Source of the DNA: Anoxybacillus sp. J5B_2022 | GTDB taxonomy: Bacteria; Bacillota; Bacilli; Bacillales; Anoxybacillaceae | Direction: 5' to 3' | Assembly: GCF_026847645.1 (NCBI RefSeq) | Contig: NZ_JAPSMC010000001.1 | Span: 1 to 64,000 of the forward strand | Length of the DNA stretch: 64,000 nucleotides | Shown: positions 8,324 to 16,625 of the stretch, piece by piece | Numbering within the stretch: the first letter of the stretch is position 1 | Layout of the letters: each line of letters starts with the position of its first letter | Translations under genes and position numbers: made by a program | Notes under the pieces: generated by a model | Databases searched by the model: none | What the model was told of the DNA's origin: nothing | The model's input: only the letters and a program-made list of their open reading frames with translations

Positions 8324-8818
8324 ATACGCTACAAGCACATACCGCTGCTTGGCATCGCCGATAAACTGAAACGGATAACAAGTCGTCACCGTCAACGTCG
8401 GGCGCGGCTTATTGACAAGAACGGTGCGGTCGTTTTCCGAAACGATCCGCACCTTTTTTACGACATACACAAACTGACCGTCCACCGTCTCGACGACAAG
8501 TTCATCCCCTATCCCGACTTGTCCAAGTTTGCGAAACACTGTATCGCGATGGCCAGAAAGCACGGCATTCCCTATTTCCCCTGGCAGTGCGCTAGTTGGC
8601 TCATGCCCAACCCCTTTTTTCAATTCCGCTTCCGTTGTTCCTTCATATATCGGCAAAACAAGCGAAAGTTTTGGAATCGTGAGCGTGCCAAACACCTTTC
8701 CTTGTGCTGTTACCGTGGAAGGAACCGTAGCGTGAAGCCCTTGCCAATACGAATATCCGTTCCACCCTATCAACCAAATCCCGATCGCGCTAAACAACCA
8801 AGCGAATCCCTTCCTCAT
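8303..8818 (-). CDS. Class D sortase
   Basis: A 171-aa transpeptidase that covalently anchors surface proteins to peptidoglycan. One N-terminal signal anchor (about residues 6-26), then the sortase beta-barrel with catalytic His90 (LSGHRD), Cys147 (TLTVTTCYPF) and Arg159 (KQRYVLVAY). The short length and the TLTTC-like motif suit class D, as in YwpE/YhcS of Bacillus. The ATG at 8818 has AGAAGGTGG upstream and overlaps the stop of the substrate-like gene by ATGA, so the two are co-translated. The extension to 8878 is only open frame. The 3' end overlaps ywpF by 21 bp on the opposite strand. Confidence 0.92.
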   Translation of the reverse strand: MRKGFAWLFSAIGIWLIGWNGYSYWQGLHATVPSTVTAQGKVFGTLTIPKLSLVLPIYEGTTEAELKKGVGHEPTSALPGEIGNAVLSGHRDTVFRKLGQVGIGDELVVETVDGQFVYVVKKVRIVSENDRTVLVNKPRPTLTVTTCYPFQFIGDAKQRYVLVAYLTSVHH

Positions 8819-9729
8819 CGCGCCACCTTCTTGTTCCAAAAAAGAAGCAATGCAACGAACAAACAAGCCGCTCCCCATAGCATATTCGCAACGTATGGCG
8901 ACGCAGTGTTTGCCATTTTTTGCCCATATAGCGTTCCTTTCATGTCATACGCTAGCTGCCCTGCCATAAGCAGCTCTTTTTCCGTTTCAATCATCGCATC
9001 TACGACATTCGTGCGCTTTGGCAGCTGCAAGTCCATAATCCGCATCCCTTCTTCGTCCGACAACGCAATCCATACGTCTTCGTCACGCGTGTTTCGCTCC
9101 AGCAGTTCACGTGCAGACACCGGCTGCATCTGTCCGGTCGCCACGATGTACATATCCGCTTTTAGCTGAAGGGTGTGCAACAGTTGTTGCCATACGTCGG
9201 CAAGCACTGCTGGATTGCTCTTCCCGTCTGTTAACCGTGTGGCTTGTGCTTGCAACTCGGTTTTTCCGTTCGCTGGAAGTGCCCGCACATGGTCAAACAG
9301 CCGCTTCGCCTCGTCTTCGGTAAATTCTAATGACGAAAGCGCATCATGCACCCGCTGCATATGTTCATACGAACGCAAATAGAAGCGGACAGCGGCATCT
9401 AAATCGTTCATCCATGTATAATCTTGTATTGTTTCACCAAATTGACCGAGCAGCGCCTCTAATTGTTCTTCCGTCAACTGATAGCGCTGCAATAACTGCT
9501 CCACGCCAGCTTCAGTCACCGGTGGGCCAAGCCAGCGCTTGAACTCTTCCGCCGTCGCAAAATCGGCAAGCGTCCGTTTGTATTGCCATAAATAGCGCTG
9601 CAAATCCATTTCCGTCCAGCCAACCTCGCGCATATACGGCTCAACGTCCACCATGCGAACCGCTGCTCTCACGTAGTACGAATGGCAGAAAACAAGTAAC
9701 AAACTAACAGAAACGATCCACTTTCTCAT
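8815..9729 (-). CDS. Processed acidic surface protein, probable sortase D substrate
   Basis: A 304-aa secreted protein: signal peptide (residues 1-23, MRKWIVSVSLLLVFC), a helical acidic ectodomain, then a C-terminal sorting region with the hydrophobic stretch NMLWGAACLFVALLLFW and a basic tail NKKVAR. Known family members end in an LPxTA-type signal (typically LPNTASPY) cut by class D sortases. Here the aligned residues are MANTASPY, so the first two signal residues are changed. The sortase gene follows with an ATGA overlap, which supports a dedicated enzyme-substrate pair. Start at 9729 because GGAGGG is 6 nt from that ATG; an ATG two codons earlier is too close. Confidence 0.85.
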   Translation of the reverse strand: MRKWIVSVSLLLVFCHSYYVRAAVRMVDVEPYMREVGWTEMDLQRYLWQYKRTLADFATAEEFKRWLGPPVTEAGVEQLLQRYQLTEEQLEALLGQFGETIQDYTWMNDLDAAVRFYLRSYEHMQRVHDALSSLEFTEDEAKRLFDHVRALPANGKTELQAQATRLTDGKSNPAVLADVWQQLLHTLQLKADMYIVATGQMQPVSARELLERNTRDEDVWIALSDEEGMRIMDLQLPKRTNVVDAMIETEKELLMAGQLAYDMKGTLYGQKMANTASPYVANMLWGAACLFVALLLFWNKKVAR

Positions 9730-9792
9730 CAGCATCCCTCCATTGTCCTCTCGACAATGGTAGTATTTTCATTTTCCTTCCTCATTATGTAA

Positions 9793-9868
9793 GAAGCGTG
9801 CAAAGCGCCTTTCGATCAGCGAAGATCGCATAACACCTTATGGCGCTTGAAGCTAGGCAGAGCCTTGT
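9793..9868. repeat. Dispersed repeat, diverged copy 3
   Basis: Shares GTGCAAAGCGCC, GCGAAGATCGCA and GAAGCTAGGCAG in the same order as copies 1 and 2 but is shorter and more diverged. It lies between the acidic surface protein promoter region and the aspartokinase terminator. Confidence 0.6.
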
Positions 9869-9873
9869 TCCCG

Positions 9874-9905
9874 TATAAAAAACCACTCCCTTTTTAAGAG
9901 AGTGG
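9874..9905 (-). terminator. Terminator of the aspartokinase gene
   Basis: On the minus strand CCACTC (plus 9900-9905) pairs with GAGTGG (plus 9883-9888), with the stop codon in the loop, followed by TTTTTTATA. Confidence 0.85.
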
Positions 9906-11261
9906 CTGTTTGGAAAAATAGGCGTCATATAGCGCTTTTACTGCTTGGTCGACGACTTCTTCTTTGACGCCGAACATCATGCTCACTTCCGACGAGCCTT
10001 GATTGATCATTTCAATGTTGATTTTCGCTTGGGCAAACGCGGCAGTTGCTTTCGCCGCTACCCCGACAGCGCGTTCCATCCCTTCGCCGACGACCATAAT
10101 AAGCGCAAGGCCGTATTCAATTTGAATATCATCGACTTGCAATTCCGTCTGAATGCGGTCAATAATGCGGCGCTCTTTTTCTCCCTCGAGCTGGCTCGCC
10201 CGCAAAATGACGGACATGTTGTCAATGCCGGACGGTGTATGTTCATACGAAATGCCTTCATCTTCCAAAATTTGTAGCAACTTTCGGCCAAAGCCAATTT
10301 CACGGTTCATTAAATATTTGCTGACGTTAATGCTGCAAAAGCCGGTATCGCTGGCGATGCCGGCAACTGGCTGGTCACGATGGTCCCGCTGCGCGACGAT
10401 CCACGTGCCGGGCGCTTCTGGATTGTTCGTATTTTTCACGCATACAGGAATGCGCGCTTTATAGACCGGCTCTAACGCTTCATCGTGAAACACGGAAAAG
10501 CCGGAATACGACAGCTCACGCATTTCGCGATATGTAATTTCTTTTAATTGGCGCGGATTTTCGACGATTGACGGGTTGACGCAATAAATCGAGTCGACGT
10601 CCGTAAAGTTTTCGTAAACGTCCGCCCCGACTCCAGCAGCGACAATCGAACCCGTAATATCCGAGCCTCCCCGCGGGAACGTGACGATATGCCCGTTCAC
10701 CGAATAGCCGAAAAATCCAGGAATGACGAGCACCCCAGAACGGTCTTTCAACTGCCGCAGCTTTTCGTACGACTCCGGCAACATTTGCGCGTTGCCCGGT
10801 TCATCCGTGACGAGAATGCCGGCTTCCCTTGGGCTGACGTAATGCGCATCCAGCCCGATGCTTCGTAAATAGAGCGCCATTAATTTCGCGTTATTGTCTT
10901 CTCCGCTCGCTTTGAGCGCATCCATTAAACGGTTAGGATCGTGGCGATACGTTTCGATTTTTCCTTGCAAATCCGCTTTGATTTGTTCCATTAAATCAGA
11001 TGCAGATAATTCCAATCCGTCAGCAATATCAGCATACCGTCCGATCACCGCTTCGAGCAACGGTTCAACACGCTCGCCGTTCATGACTGCTTCACCGAGT
11101 TGAATCAATAAATCCGTCATTTTCGTGTCGGCTTTATACCGCTTGCCTGGAGCGGACACGACGACAATGCGGCGCTCCACATCCGATTGTACAATATACG
11201 CCACTTTGCGAAATTGTTCTGCGCTAGCAACAGAACTTCCCCCGAATTTAGCTACTTTCAT
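9894..11261 (-). CDS. yclM: Aspartokinase (YclM/aspartokinase III type)
   Basis: A 455-aa enzyme that phosphorylates L-aspartate, the first step to lysine, threonine and methionine. The amino-acid kinase domain starts KVAKFGGSSVA and includes FPRGGSDITG. Two ACT domains follow (about residues 310-455: LEDEGISYEHTPSGIDNMS and KINIEMINQGSSEVSMMFGV), so it should be feedback-regulated. Length and the single-gene setting fit B. subtilis YclM (threonine-responsive) rather than the shorter, internally initiated LysC or DapG. ATG 11261 is chosen with GGAAAGGG 8 nt upstream; a TTG two codons earlier is possible. No lysine riboswitch is visible in the 84-bp upstream gap. Confidence 0.92.
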   Translation of the reverse strand: MKVAKFGGSSVASAEQFRKVAYIVQSDVERRIVVVSAPGKRYKADTKMTDLLIQLGEAVMNGERVEPLLEAVIGRYADIADGLELSASDLMEQIKADLQGKIETYRHDPNRLMDALKASGEDNNAKLMALYLRSIGLDAHYVSPREAGILVTDEPGNAQMLPESYEKLRQLKDRSGVLVIPGFFGYSVNGHIVTFPRGGSDITGSIVAAGVGADVYENFTDVDSIYCVNPSIVENPRQLKEITYREMRELSYSGFSVFHDEALEPVYKARIPVCVKNTNNPEAPGTWIVAQRDHRDQPVAGIASDTGFCSINVSKYLMNREIGFGRKLLQILEDEGISYEHTPSGIDNMSVILRASQLEGEKERRIIDRIQTELQVDDIQIEYGLALIMVVGEGMERAVGVAAKATAAFAQAKINIEMINQGSSEVSMMFGVKEEVVDQAVKALYDAYFSKQPLS

Positions 11262-11351
11262 CTGCAAAACCCTTTCCGTAAAAAATCATTTATATTTTCT
11301 TATCATACCACACTTTTTGGAAAGGGGAAGAAGCAATTTCTGATAATTCGA

Positions 11352-11786
11352 TCATTTTTGTTGCACGTTTCCCGCTCGCAAGTTGGCAATCCCTTCTTTG
11401 CACACCCCATATGGAAGCCACGAGCAGTTCGCGCATAAATGATGTAAATCGTCCGGCCGCACTTTTCGGGCGGTAAGACGAAGCAGTTCCGATTTTAAGT
11501 AAATTTCATTTTCTTCAATACCAAGGTGCGCAATCACTTTTCGGTCCATCGACACAACATGTTCATTCGAATTCGGGTCGGCCTGGCACGTCGATTCGCC
11601 GTGGTGCGGACAAGAAAAACACGCCTCGTCAAGCGCCACAACGACTTGAATCGGCATATCTTTTTCTTCGTCGCGAACGTCGTTGACGATTTCCCACATT
11701 TTTTCGACAAACGATGGGCTATATCCCATGCCGCGGAACCCGTGGATACATAATAAATGATGCCCTCGCAATCGCAACGGTTTCAC
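11352..11786 (-). CDS. DUF1284 domain protein
   Basis: A 144-aa protein matching DUF1284 by its start KPLRLRGHHLLCIHGFRGMG. It has eight or so Cys/His positions that could bind metal: HHLLCIH, CFSCPHHGESTC near residue 60, and HHLCANCSW...GVCKEG at the end. The function of the family is unknown; the cysteine pattern suggests an iron-sulfur or zinc protein. I start at the GTG 11786 because GAGGAG lies 8 nt upstream; the ATG at 11804 overlaps that site. Lies between yclM and comK on the same strand, apparently independent of both. Confidence 0.8.
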   Translation of the reverse strand: MKPLRLRGHHLLCIHGFRGMGYSPSFVEKMWEIVNDVRDEEKDMPIQVVVALDEACFSCPHHGESTCQADPNSNEHVVSMDRKVIAHLGIEENEIYLKSELLRLTARKVRPDDLHHLCANCSWLPYGVCKEGIANLRAGNVQQK

Positions 11787-11830
11787 CTTTATCGCTCCTC
11801 TCATTATCTTTCATTCTATTAATTATATGA

Positions 11831-11860
11831 TAAAAAACTGCCCCGATGATGGGACAGTTT
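11831..11860 (-). terminator. Terminator of comK
   Basis: Arms CTGCCCC and GGGACAG (plus 11838-11857) with one mismatch, followed on the minus strand by TTTTTTAT. Confidence 0.75.
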
Positions 11861-12367
11861 TTAAAAAAGCCGCCAGAGCGGAAATTTTTGCTCAATCACT
11901 TTATAAATGCCGCAGCGGGTTTCGAGCGTATAATAAAGCAGCGTCGTTTTCGCCCGCCGCGCTTCAAGCGTATCTCGGTGTGCGTCAATGATGAGGGAAG
12001 TGCCGTTGGCGAGAATGACCTTTGCTTTTTTCTGCCGGTACGGTTCAATGTAGTGGATGTGGCGCAACGCAAGCCAAAAACATTTGTCGCTTTCTGGGGA
12101 GCAAGTCGGTATCATGTAGAGCCTTAGTGAATTGCTGACGCAAATCGGAACCATTTGCTTTAAGCCTAAGATCAATTTCGCTGCTTCTAATCGCCCTTCA
12201 TAGGCGCAACCGTAGTAAATGCAGCTATGTTCGACAATGCGCAAAGGGGATGTTTCGACCGTATAAGTGGCATTCGTTTCGTGAACGATCGTGCACAATT
12301 CTCCCCGCTCATTGTACACCGGCTCGAGCGCCTGCGTATTTTCCCCGATTTCATAACGCACGTTCAT
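11861..12367 (-). CDS. comK: Competence transcription factor ComK
   Basis: Master activator of DNA uptake genes, 168 aa, versus about 190 in B. subtilis. Family hallmarks are present: SCIYYGCAYEGRLEAAK, then CSPESDKCFWLALRHI, then LANGTSLIIDAH. The C-terminal tail is shorter than in B. subtilis, where the last residues mediate MecA-ClpCP degradation. The reading frame is intact. ATG 12367 sits only 1-2 nt after GAGGGGG; the GTG at 12361 is better spaced (7 nt) and may be the real start. Upstream 200 bp are very AT-rich, as expected for an autoregulated comK promoter, but I could not place exact AAAA-N5-TTTT boxes. ssbB, a ComK target in B. subtilis, is close by. Confidence 0.9.
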   Translation of the reverse strand: MNVRYEIGENTQALEPVYNERGELCTIVHETNATYTVETSPLRIVEHSCIYYGCAYEGRLEAAKLILGLKQMVPICVSNSLRLYMIPTCSPESDKCFWLALRHIHYIEPYRQKKAKVILANGTSLIIDAHRDTLEARRAKTTLLYYTLETRCGIYKVIEQKFPLWRLF

Positions 12368-12585
12368 TCCCCCTCGTCCATTATTTTACATAAAATTTTA
12401 GCACATATGTTCGGTTTTTGAAAGAGGTCTTCTTTCCCCTTTCTTTTTTATTATACAAAAATTTCAAATTTAAGCATAATTTTTATTATTTCGACTTGTT
12501 TTTTCATTTCTCGTCATTGACTTCCTATAAACGAAAGTGGCATGCTAAAGGTAGCCATACTACATGATAAGGCAGGGAATGATGA

Positions 12586-13155
12586 ATGAGCGTAACGAAA
12601 GAAGAAATGGGGCAAGTATTATCCGTTTTGCTTCAGCAGCTTATCAGCGATTGGACAAAAGAAAAAATTCATTCCGATGTGCTTGAAGTCATTATGAAGA
12701 TGCGCATTGATACCGCGAATGAAGACGAATATATCCACGTCTTATTAACGAACGTCGCCTTTGCGACCGAATCGACGTATGCGTTGCAGCAAATCTTTCA
12801 GACGGTGCTTACAAGCCGCACGTTTCCGACGGCAACTGCGGTCGAAGCAATGATGACAGAAGCGCAAACGCGCATTCAAGGCGAGCTGCCAAACATCGTC
12901 GGTCGCTACGAAGCGCATTTTGCGCAAATTGCGGATCAAAAAGAGCGCAAGCAACAGCTCGAGCGGTCGTATTGTGCCGTTTTGGTCGCCAACCGCATTA
13001 AAACGGATTTCATTTTAAGCTTTATTCATGAACAAAATCAAGACATGATGAAAGGATTTTTTGAGGCCGAACCGAACGATGTAGTAGAAGCGTTCCATCA
13101 TTTAAGCGGCGCCTATGCAAATTTTCTGTTAGATGGGCTTGAACTCGAGTACTAA
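12586..13155 (+). CDS. Hypothetical helical protein divergent from comK
   Basis: A 189-aa soluble, mostly helical, acidic protein with no motif I recognise. It has no signal peptide or membrane segment and only one Cys (SYCAVLV). It is divergently transcribed from comK across a 218-bp AT-rich gap and ends at a strong terminator, so it is a single-gene unit. The start at 12586 has AGGGA 9 nt upstream. A role in competence cannot be claimed from position alone. Confidence 0.75.
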   Translation: MSVTKEEMGQVLSVLLQQLISDWTKEKIHSDVLEVIMKMRIDTANEDEYIHVLLTNVAFATESTYALQQIFQTVLTSRTFPTATAVEAMMTEAQTRIQGELPNIVGRYEAHFAQIADQKERKQQLERSYCAVLVANRIKTDFILSFIHEQNQDMMKGFFEAEPNDVVEAFHHLSGAYANFLLDGLELEY

Positions 13156-13179
13156 AGCTAGCGACCGCTAGCTTTTTTT
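13155..13179 (+). terminator. Strong rho-independent terminator
   Basis: AAGCTAGCG (13155-13163) and CGCTAGCTT (13166-13174) form a perfect 9-bp stem with a 2-nt gap, followed by TTTTTTT. Confidence 0.9.
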
Positions 13180-13248
13180 CACAAAACAGTCATATTTTAC
13201 GAAGCGGGTGAGTATAATCCACATCAGACGTAGATTCATCATTTTATT

Positions 13249-13277
13249 TTGACAAAAAAGGCAGCAGATGCTATCAT
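13249..13277 (+). promoter_or_regulatory. Sigma-A promoter of aldehyde dehydrogenase operon
   Basis: TTGACA (13249-13254), 17-bp spacer, TATCAT (13272-13277). Predicted start near 13284, giving a leader of about 75 nt. Confidence 0.75.
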
Positions 13278-13305
13278 TTTTATCGGGGGAATTTTCAAAA
13301 TATTT

Positions 13306-13334
13306 TGTATACGATTCTTTTGTAAGCGTATACA
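13306..13334 (+). promoter_or_regulatory. cre (CcpA) site and overlapping inverted repeat in the leader
   Basis: TGTAAGCGTATACA (13321-13334) matches the catabolite-response consensus TGWNANCGNTNWCA at all but one fixed position. It overlaps an 8-bp perfect inverted repeat TGTATACG...CGTATACA (13306-13313 and 13327-13334). A position downstream of the start site suits roadblock repression by CcpA when preferred sugars are present. Confidence 0.65.
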
Positions 13335-13358
13335 TGTCAAGCAAAGGGGGAAATTTAG

Positions 13359-14879
13359 ATGATTTATGCTCAACCTGGACAGCCTGGTTCGCTCATCACG
13401 TTCAAAAAACGATATGAAAACTTTATTGGCGGCCAATGGGTGCCACCGGTAGATGGCGAGTATTTTGAGAACATTTCTCCTGTGACAGGACAGGTTTACT
13501 GTGAAGTCCCTCGCTCCAAAGCAGCCGACATTGAATTGGCATTAGACGCAGCGCATGCAGCAAAAGACGCTTGGGGACGCACATCTGTCGCCGAACGGGC
13601 GCGCATTTTAAACAAAATTGCCGACCGCATGGAAGAAAACTTAGAGATGCTTGCGGTGGCCGAAACGTGGGAAAACGGCAAACCGATTCGCGAAACGCTC
13701 GCAGCCGACATTCCTCTTGCGATTGATCATTTTCGCTATTTCGCCGGCTGCATTCGCGCTGAAGAAGGCACTTTAGCCGAACTGGATCATGATACTGTCG
13801 CTTATCATTTCAAAGAACCGCTCGGAGTCGTCGGACAAATTATTCCTTGGAACTTCCCGATTTTAATGGCCGCATGGAAACTCGCTCCTGCTCTGGCGGC
13901 TGGAAACTGCGTCGTGTTAAAACCGGCAGAACAAACACCGACATCCATCCTTGTGCTGATGGAACTTATCGCAGATCTTTTGCCAAAAGGAGTCGTTAAC
14001 GTCGTCAACGGATTCGGTCTTGAAGCTGGAAAGCCGCTCGCGTCAAGCCCTCGCATTGCGAAAGTGGCGTTCACCGGCGAAACGACGACAGGGCGCTTGA
14101 TTATGCAATATGCATCGCAAAACATCATCCCAGTTACGCTTGAACTCGGTGGAAAATCGCCAAACATCTTCTTTGCTGATGTCGCGGCAAAAGACGACGA
14201 ATTTTTCGATAAAGCGCTCGAAGGATTTACGATGTTTGCATTAAACCAAGGCGAAGTGTGCACATGCCCGTCCCGCGCTCTCATTGAAGAATCAATTTAT
14301 GACGTGTTTATGGAGCGGGCGTTAGAGCGCGTCAAACAAATTAAGCAAGGCAATCCGCTCGATACGGAAACGATGATCGGCGCGCAAGCGTCTTCTGAAC
14401 AACTTGAAAAAATCTTGTCCTACATTGACATCGGCAAGCAAGAAGGAGCCGAACTTCTCATCGGCGGTGAACGCAATTTCTTAGAAGGCGAGTTAAGCGG
14501 CGGATATTACGTCAAACCAACCGTCTTTAAAGGACATAATAAAATGCGCATTTTCCAAGAGGAAATTTTCGGACCAGTCGTGTCGGTCACGACGTTCAAA
14601 GACAAAGACGAAGCGCTCGCGATCGCCAACGAAACGTTGTACGGCTTAGGCGCCGGCGTTTGGACGCGCGATATTAACACCGCTTATCGCTTCGGCCGCG
14701 GCATTCAAGCAGGACGCGTCTGGACGAACTGCTATCATGCATATCCGGCTCATGCGGCGTTTGGCGGCTACAAACTGTCCGGCATCGGCCGTGAAACGCA
14801 CAAAATGATGCTTGAGCACTATCAACAGACGAAAAACTTGCTTGTCAGCTATTCGCCAAAGAAATTAGGATTCTTTTAA
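13359..14879 (+). CDS. NAD-dependent aldehyde dehydrogenase (acetaldehyde type)
   Basis: A 506-aa class 3 ALDH superfamily enzyme that oxidises aldehydes, probably acetaldehyde, to acids with NAD+. Catalytic Cys301 lies in [10 protein letters not shown], the general base Glu262 in [10 protein letters not shown], and the NAD-binding segments are [11 protein letters not shown] and [12 protein letters not shown]. The N-terminus ([12 protein letters not shown]) and the DUF779 gene downstream are typical of the AcoD/ExaC-type acetaldehyde dehydrogenases of ethanol and acetoin catabolism. AAAGGGGG precedes the ATG. A sigma-A promoter and a cre site upstream predict glucose repression. A hairpin between this gene and DUF779 may attenuate the second gene. 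Confidence 0.93.
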   Translation: MIYAQPGQPGSLITFKKRYENFIGGQWVPPVDGEYFENISPVTGQVYCEVPRSKAADIELALDAAHAAKDAWGRTSVAERARILNKIADRMEENLEMLAVAETWENGKPIRETLAADIPLAIDHFRYFAGCIRAEEGTLAELDHDTVAYHFKEPLGVVGQIIPWNFPILMAAWKLAPALAAGNCVVLKPAEQTPTSILVLMELIADLLPKGVVNVVNGFGLEAGKPLASSPRIAKVAFTGETTTGRLIMQYASQNIIPVTLELGGKSPNIFFADVAAKDDEFFDKALEGFTMFALNQGEVCTCPSRALIEESIYDVFMERALERVKQIKQGNPLDTETMIGAQASSEQLEKILSYIDIGKQEGAELLIGGERNFLEGELSGGYYVKPTVFKGHNKMRIFQEEIFGPVVSVTTFKDKDEALAIANETLYGLGAGVWTRDINTAYRFGRGIQAGRVWTNCYHAYPAHAAFGGYKLSGIGRETHKMMLEHYQQTKNLLVSYSPKKLGFF

Positions 14880-14888
14880 AATCAACAA

Positions 14889-14918
14889 GGCAGCGCGCAA
14901 TTGCACGCTGCCTTTTTT
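14889..14918 (+). terminator. Intercistronic terminator after aldehyde dehydrogenase
   Basis: GGCAGCG (14889-14895) pairs with CGCTGCC (14906-14912), followed by TTTTTT. It lies directly before the DUF779 ribosome site, so readthrough sets the expression ratio. Confidence 0.85.
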
Positions 14919-14935
14919 AGAAAGGAGTGGAAATG

Positions 14936-15265
14936 ATGCAGCCGAAAGTCATCGCCACTGATGCGGCGTTGCAGTTAATCGAAAAATTGAAGGCGAAACA
15001 CGGGCCACTCATGTTTCATCAATCAGGCGGATGCTGTGACGGCAGTTCGCCGATGTGCTACCCGCAAGGAGAGTTAATCGTTGGGGATTCGGATGTGCTT
15101 CTTGGCGAAATCGGCGGCTGTCCGTTTTATATCTCCGCCGCCCAATACGAGTATTGGAAGCATACGCAGCTCATCATCGACGTCGTCCCCGGTAGAGGCG
15201 GTATGTTTTCATTAGAAGGACCGGAAGGCGTGCGTTTCCTCACCCGGTCGAAAGTGTTTGACTGA
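14936..15265 (+). CDS. DUF779 family protein
   Basis: A 109-aa protein with a cysteine-rich core: FHQSGGCCDGSSPMCYP, then IGGCPFYIS. DUF779 genes regularly follow AcoD-type aldehyde dehydrogenase genes, as here, 57 bp downstream. The biochemical role is unknown; a metal or thiol function that supports the dehydrogenase is a reasonable guess from the cysteines. GGAG (14924-14927) is 8 nt from the ATG at 14936; the ATG at 14933 is an alternative. Co-expression with the dehydrogenase depends on readthrough of the hairpin between them. Confidence 0.85.
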   Translation: MQPKVIATDAALQLIEKLKAKHGPLMFHQSGGCCDGSSPMCYPQGELIVGDSDVLLGEIGGCPFYISAAQYEYWKHTQLIIDVVPGRGGMFSLEGPEGVRFLTRSKVFD

Positions 15266-15310
15266 CTCTCGAAAAATAGGGCGCTCGTCTCGTTTTGAAT
15301 AATAAAGCAA

Positions 15311-15360
15311 AAGGAGAACTGGTCGTTTCGCACAGCGAATGACTAGCTCTCCTTTTCTCT
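15311..15360 (+). terminator. Terminator after DUF779 gene
   Basis: AAGGAGA (15311-15317) pairs with TCTCCTT (15348-15354) around an internal partly paired stem, followed by TTCTCTT. It also lies before the convergent nuclease gene. Confidence 0.6.
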
Positions 15361-15392
15361 TCGTTCTATGTCTTTAAGTGATGATAAGCACC

Positions 15393-16286
15393 TCATTTTT
15401 GTTTTTCCAATGCTTGTTGAATTAATTGTTCCATTTCCTCCCGATTCTCCGCACGATATAAGTCACGCAATAAATGATGTAGCAAATCTAAATCCGTAAG
15501 TTTTTCCACTTTTTTTTGCAGATCTTTTGACTCTAAGCCATAACGGGCATCTAAATAATCCTTAATGGCACGCTGGCTCTCAGAAGCCCTTGCTCGTTTT
15601 TCCACTTCACGAAGTACTTTTGCCATTCCTAACACCTCCACTAACTTTTCGACATATTGTTGATCAATAAACTTATCCGAAATAGCAATAATTGTAGCTA
15701 ACAAACGAACTTGTTTTTCCTCATCAGCAATCCTTTTCGTTAACTCTACCGTTTCAATTGCCCGTTCAGAACGACTTACTGAGCTTCTCATCAATGGAAG
15801 AAAAATAAGATTTAATTCGTCTGTCTCTGTCAATTCTTCACCGTTTTCCACCTTCGTCCACAATTTTTGCATCATTTGATCGCCATCGTAATTGTTCATA
15901 AAGACTGCTTTCGTTTCATACTTAACGGAACCATAATTTTTGCACTCCAACGCCTCTTCTACACCAGCTCCATAAATCACGACAGTTTGAATTGGTTTTT
16001 TATACTTCTCGTACGCACTCACATCATATTGGAGAAATCGGTCTAGATCTTGTTCATTAAACGTTGTTTGAAACTCTAGATGTAAATACGTATCGTCAGC
16101 CAGTAAAAACAAGAAATCCATTCTTCGATCACTGACTGTAATCGTGGGCAATTCCGTTGCCTCAACGCGGACAATCGGCGCTGTATGAATGCCATAAAAA
16201 TCCAGGGCTTTTTCTTTGAATTGATCTGTCATGCTGCGGAAGATAATGTCATAATTATTATATGCTATTGACGTCCGTTCCCCCAT
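15393..16286 (-). CDS. Rpn family recombination-promoting nuclease / PD-(D/E)XK transposase-like protein
   Basis: A 297-aa protein of the Rpn/YhgA-like family (transposase_31/PDDEXK_2). The N-terminal nuclease core has RRMDFLFLLADDTYLHLEFQ: the Asp in RRMD and the ExQ of LEFQTT are the catalytic residues of the PD-(D/E)XK fold. The C-terminal half is helical (LVEVLGMAKVLREVEKRA). Rpn proteins are DNA endonucleases that promote RecA-independent recombination, and many sit in variable regions. Full length with good ribosome site (AAAGGGAG) before ATG 16286. It lies beside a dispersed repeat and is monocistronic. Its mobility is not shown by the sequence. Confidence 0.85.
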   Translation of the reverse strand: MGERTSIAYNNYDIIFRSMTDQFKEKALDFYGIHTAPIVRVEATELPTITVSDRRMDFLFLLADDTYLHLEFQTTFNEQDLDRFLQYDVSAYEKYKKPIQTVVIYGAGVEEALECKNYGSVKYETKAVFMNNYDGDQMMQKLWTKVENGEELTETDELNLIFLPLMRSSVSRSERAIETVELTKRIADEEKQVRLLATIIAISDKFIDQQYVEKLVEVLGMAKVLREVEKRARASESQRAIKDYLDARYGLESKDLQKKVEKLTDLDLLHHLLRDLYRAENREEMEQLIQQALEKQK

Positions 16287-16361
16287 TTTCGTACTCCCTT
16301 TTTGTTTTTATTTTACCACATCCTCATCCTCAATTGCTCATCATGATGGCAAAGATAGATA

Positions 16362-16552
16362 AGAAAAGCGCAAAACGCCGGCCTATCGTCGATGAGCGCA
16401 CAAGCCGGAGGCTCAGCCCAAGCAAAGCTTGGGCTTGCGTGGGATATTTCAAAGAAGCGAACTCAGTGTGTTGCCACCGCGGTGCGAGGCGGAGGCAAGC
16501 CATAGGCTTGCCTCCGACAGTCGAAAAAATGGAGAGTCTGCTTTTCCAGTAG
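16362..16552. repeat. Dispersed repeat, copy 4, with two perfect hairpins
   Basis: The left part (AAGCGCAAAACGCCGGCCTATCG, here abbreviated to its first bases AAGCGCAAAACGCC) is related to copies 1-3. It is followed by GCCCAAGC-AAA-GCTTGGGC and, further on, a perfect 12-bp stem CGGAGGCAAGCC/GGCTTGCCTCCG around ATA (near 16490-16518). It occupies most of the 377-bp gene-free gap between the Rpn gene and the exporter. No convincing ORF. Confidence 0.65.
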
Positions 16553-16625
16553 CCATAAGTTAAACCTTCCAGTTGTATTTACATAGACAGCTGTTCAGAA
16601 ATTTATACTCCCTCTTTCTTATACT

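Noticed and set aside
11268-11351. Lysine riboswitch before aspartokinase
   Set aside because: The gap is only 84 bp and shows none of the conserved L-box helices or a terminator/antiterminator.
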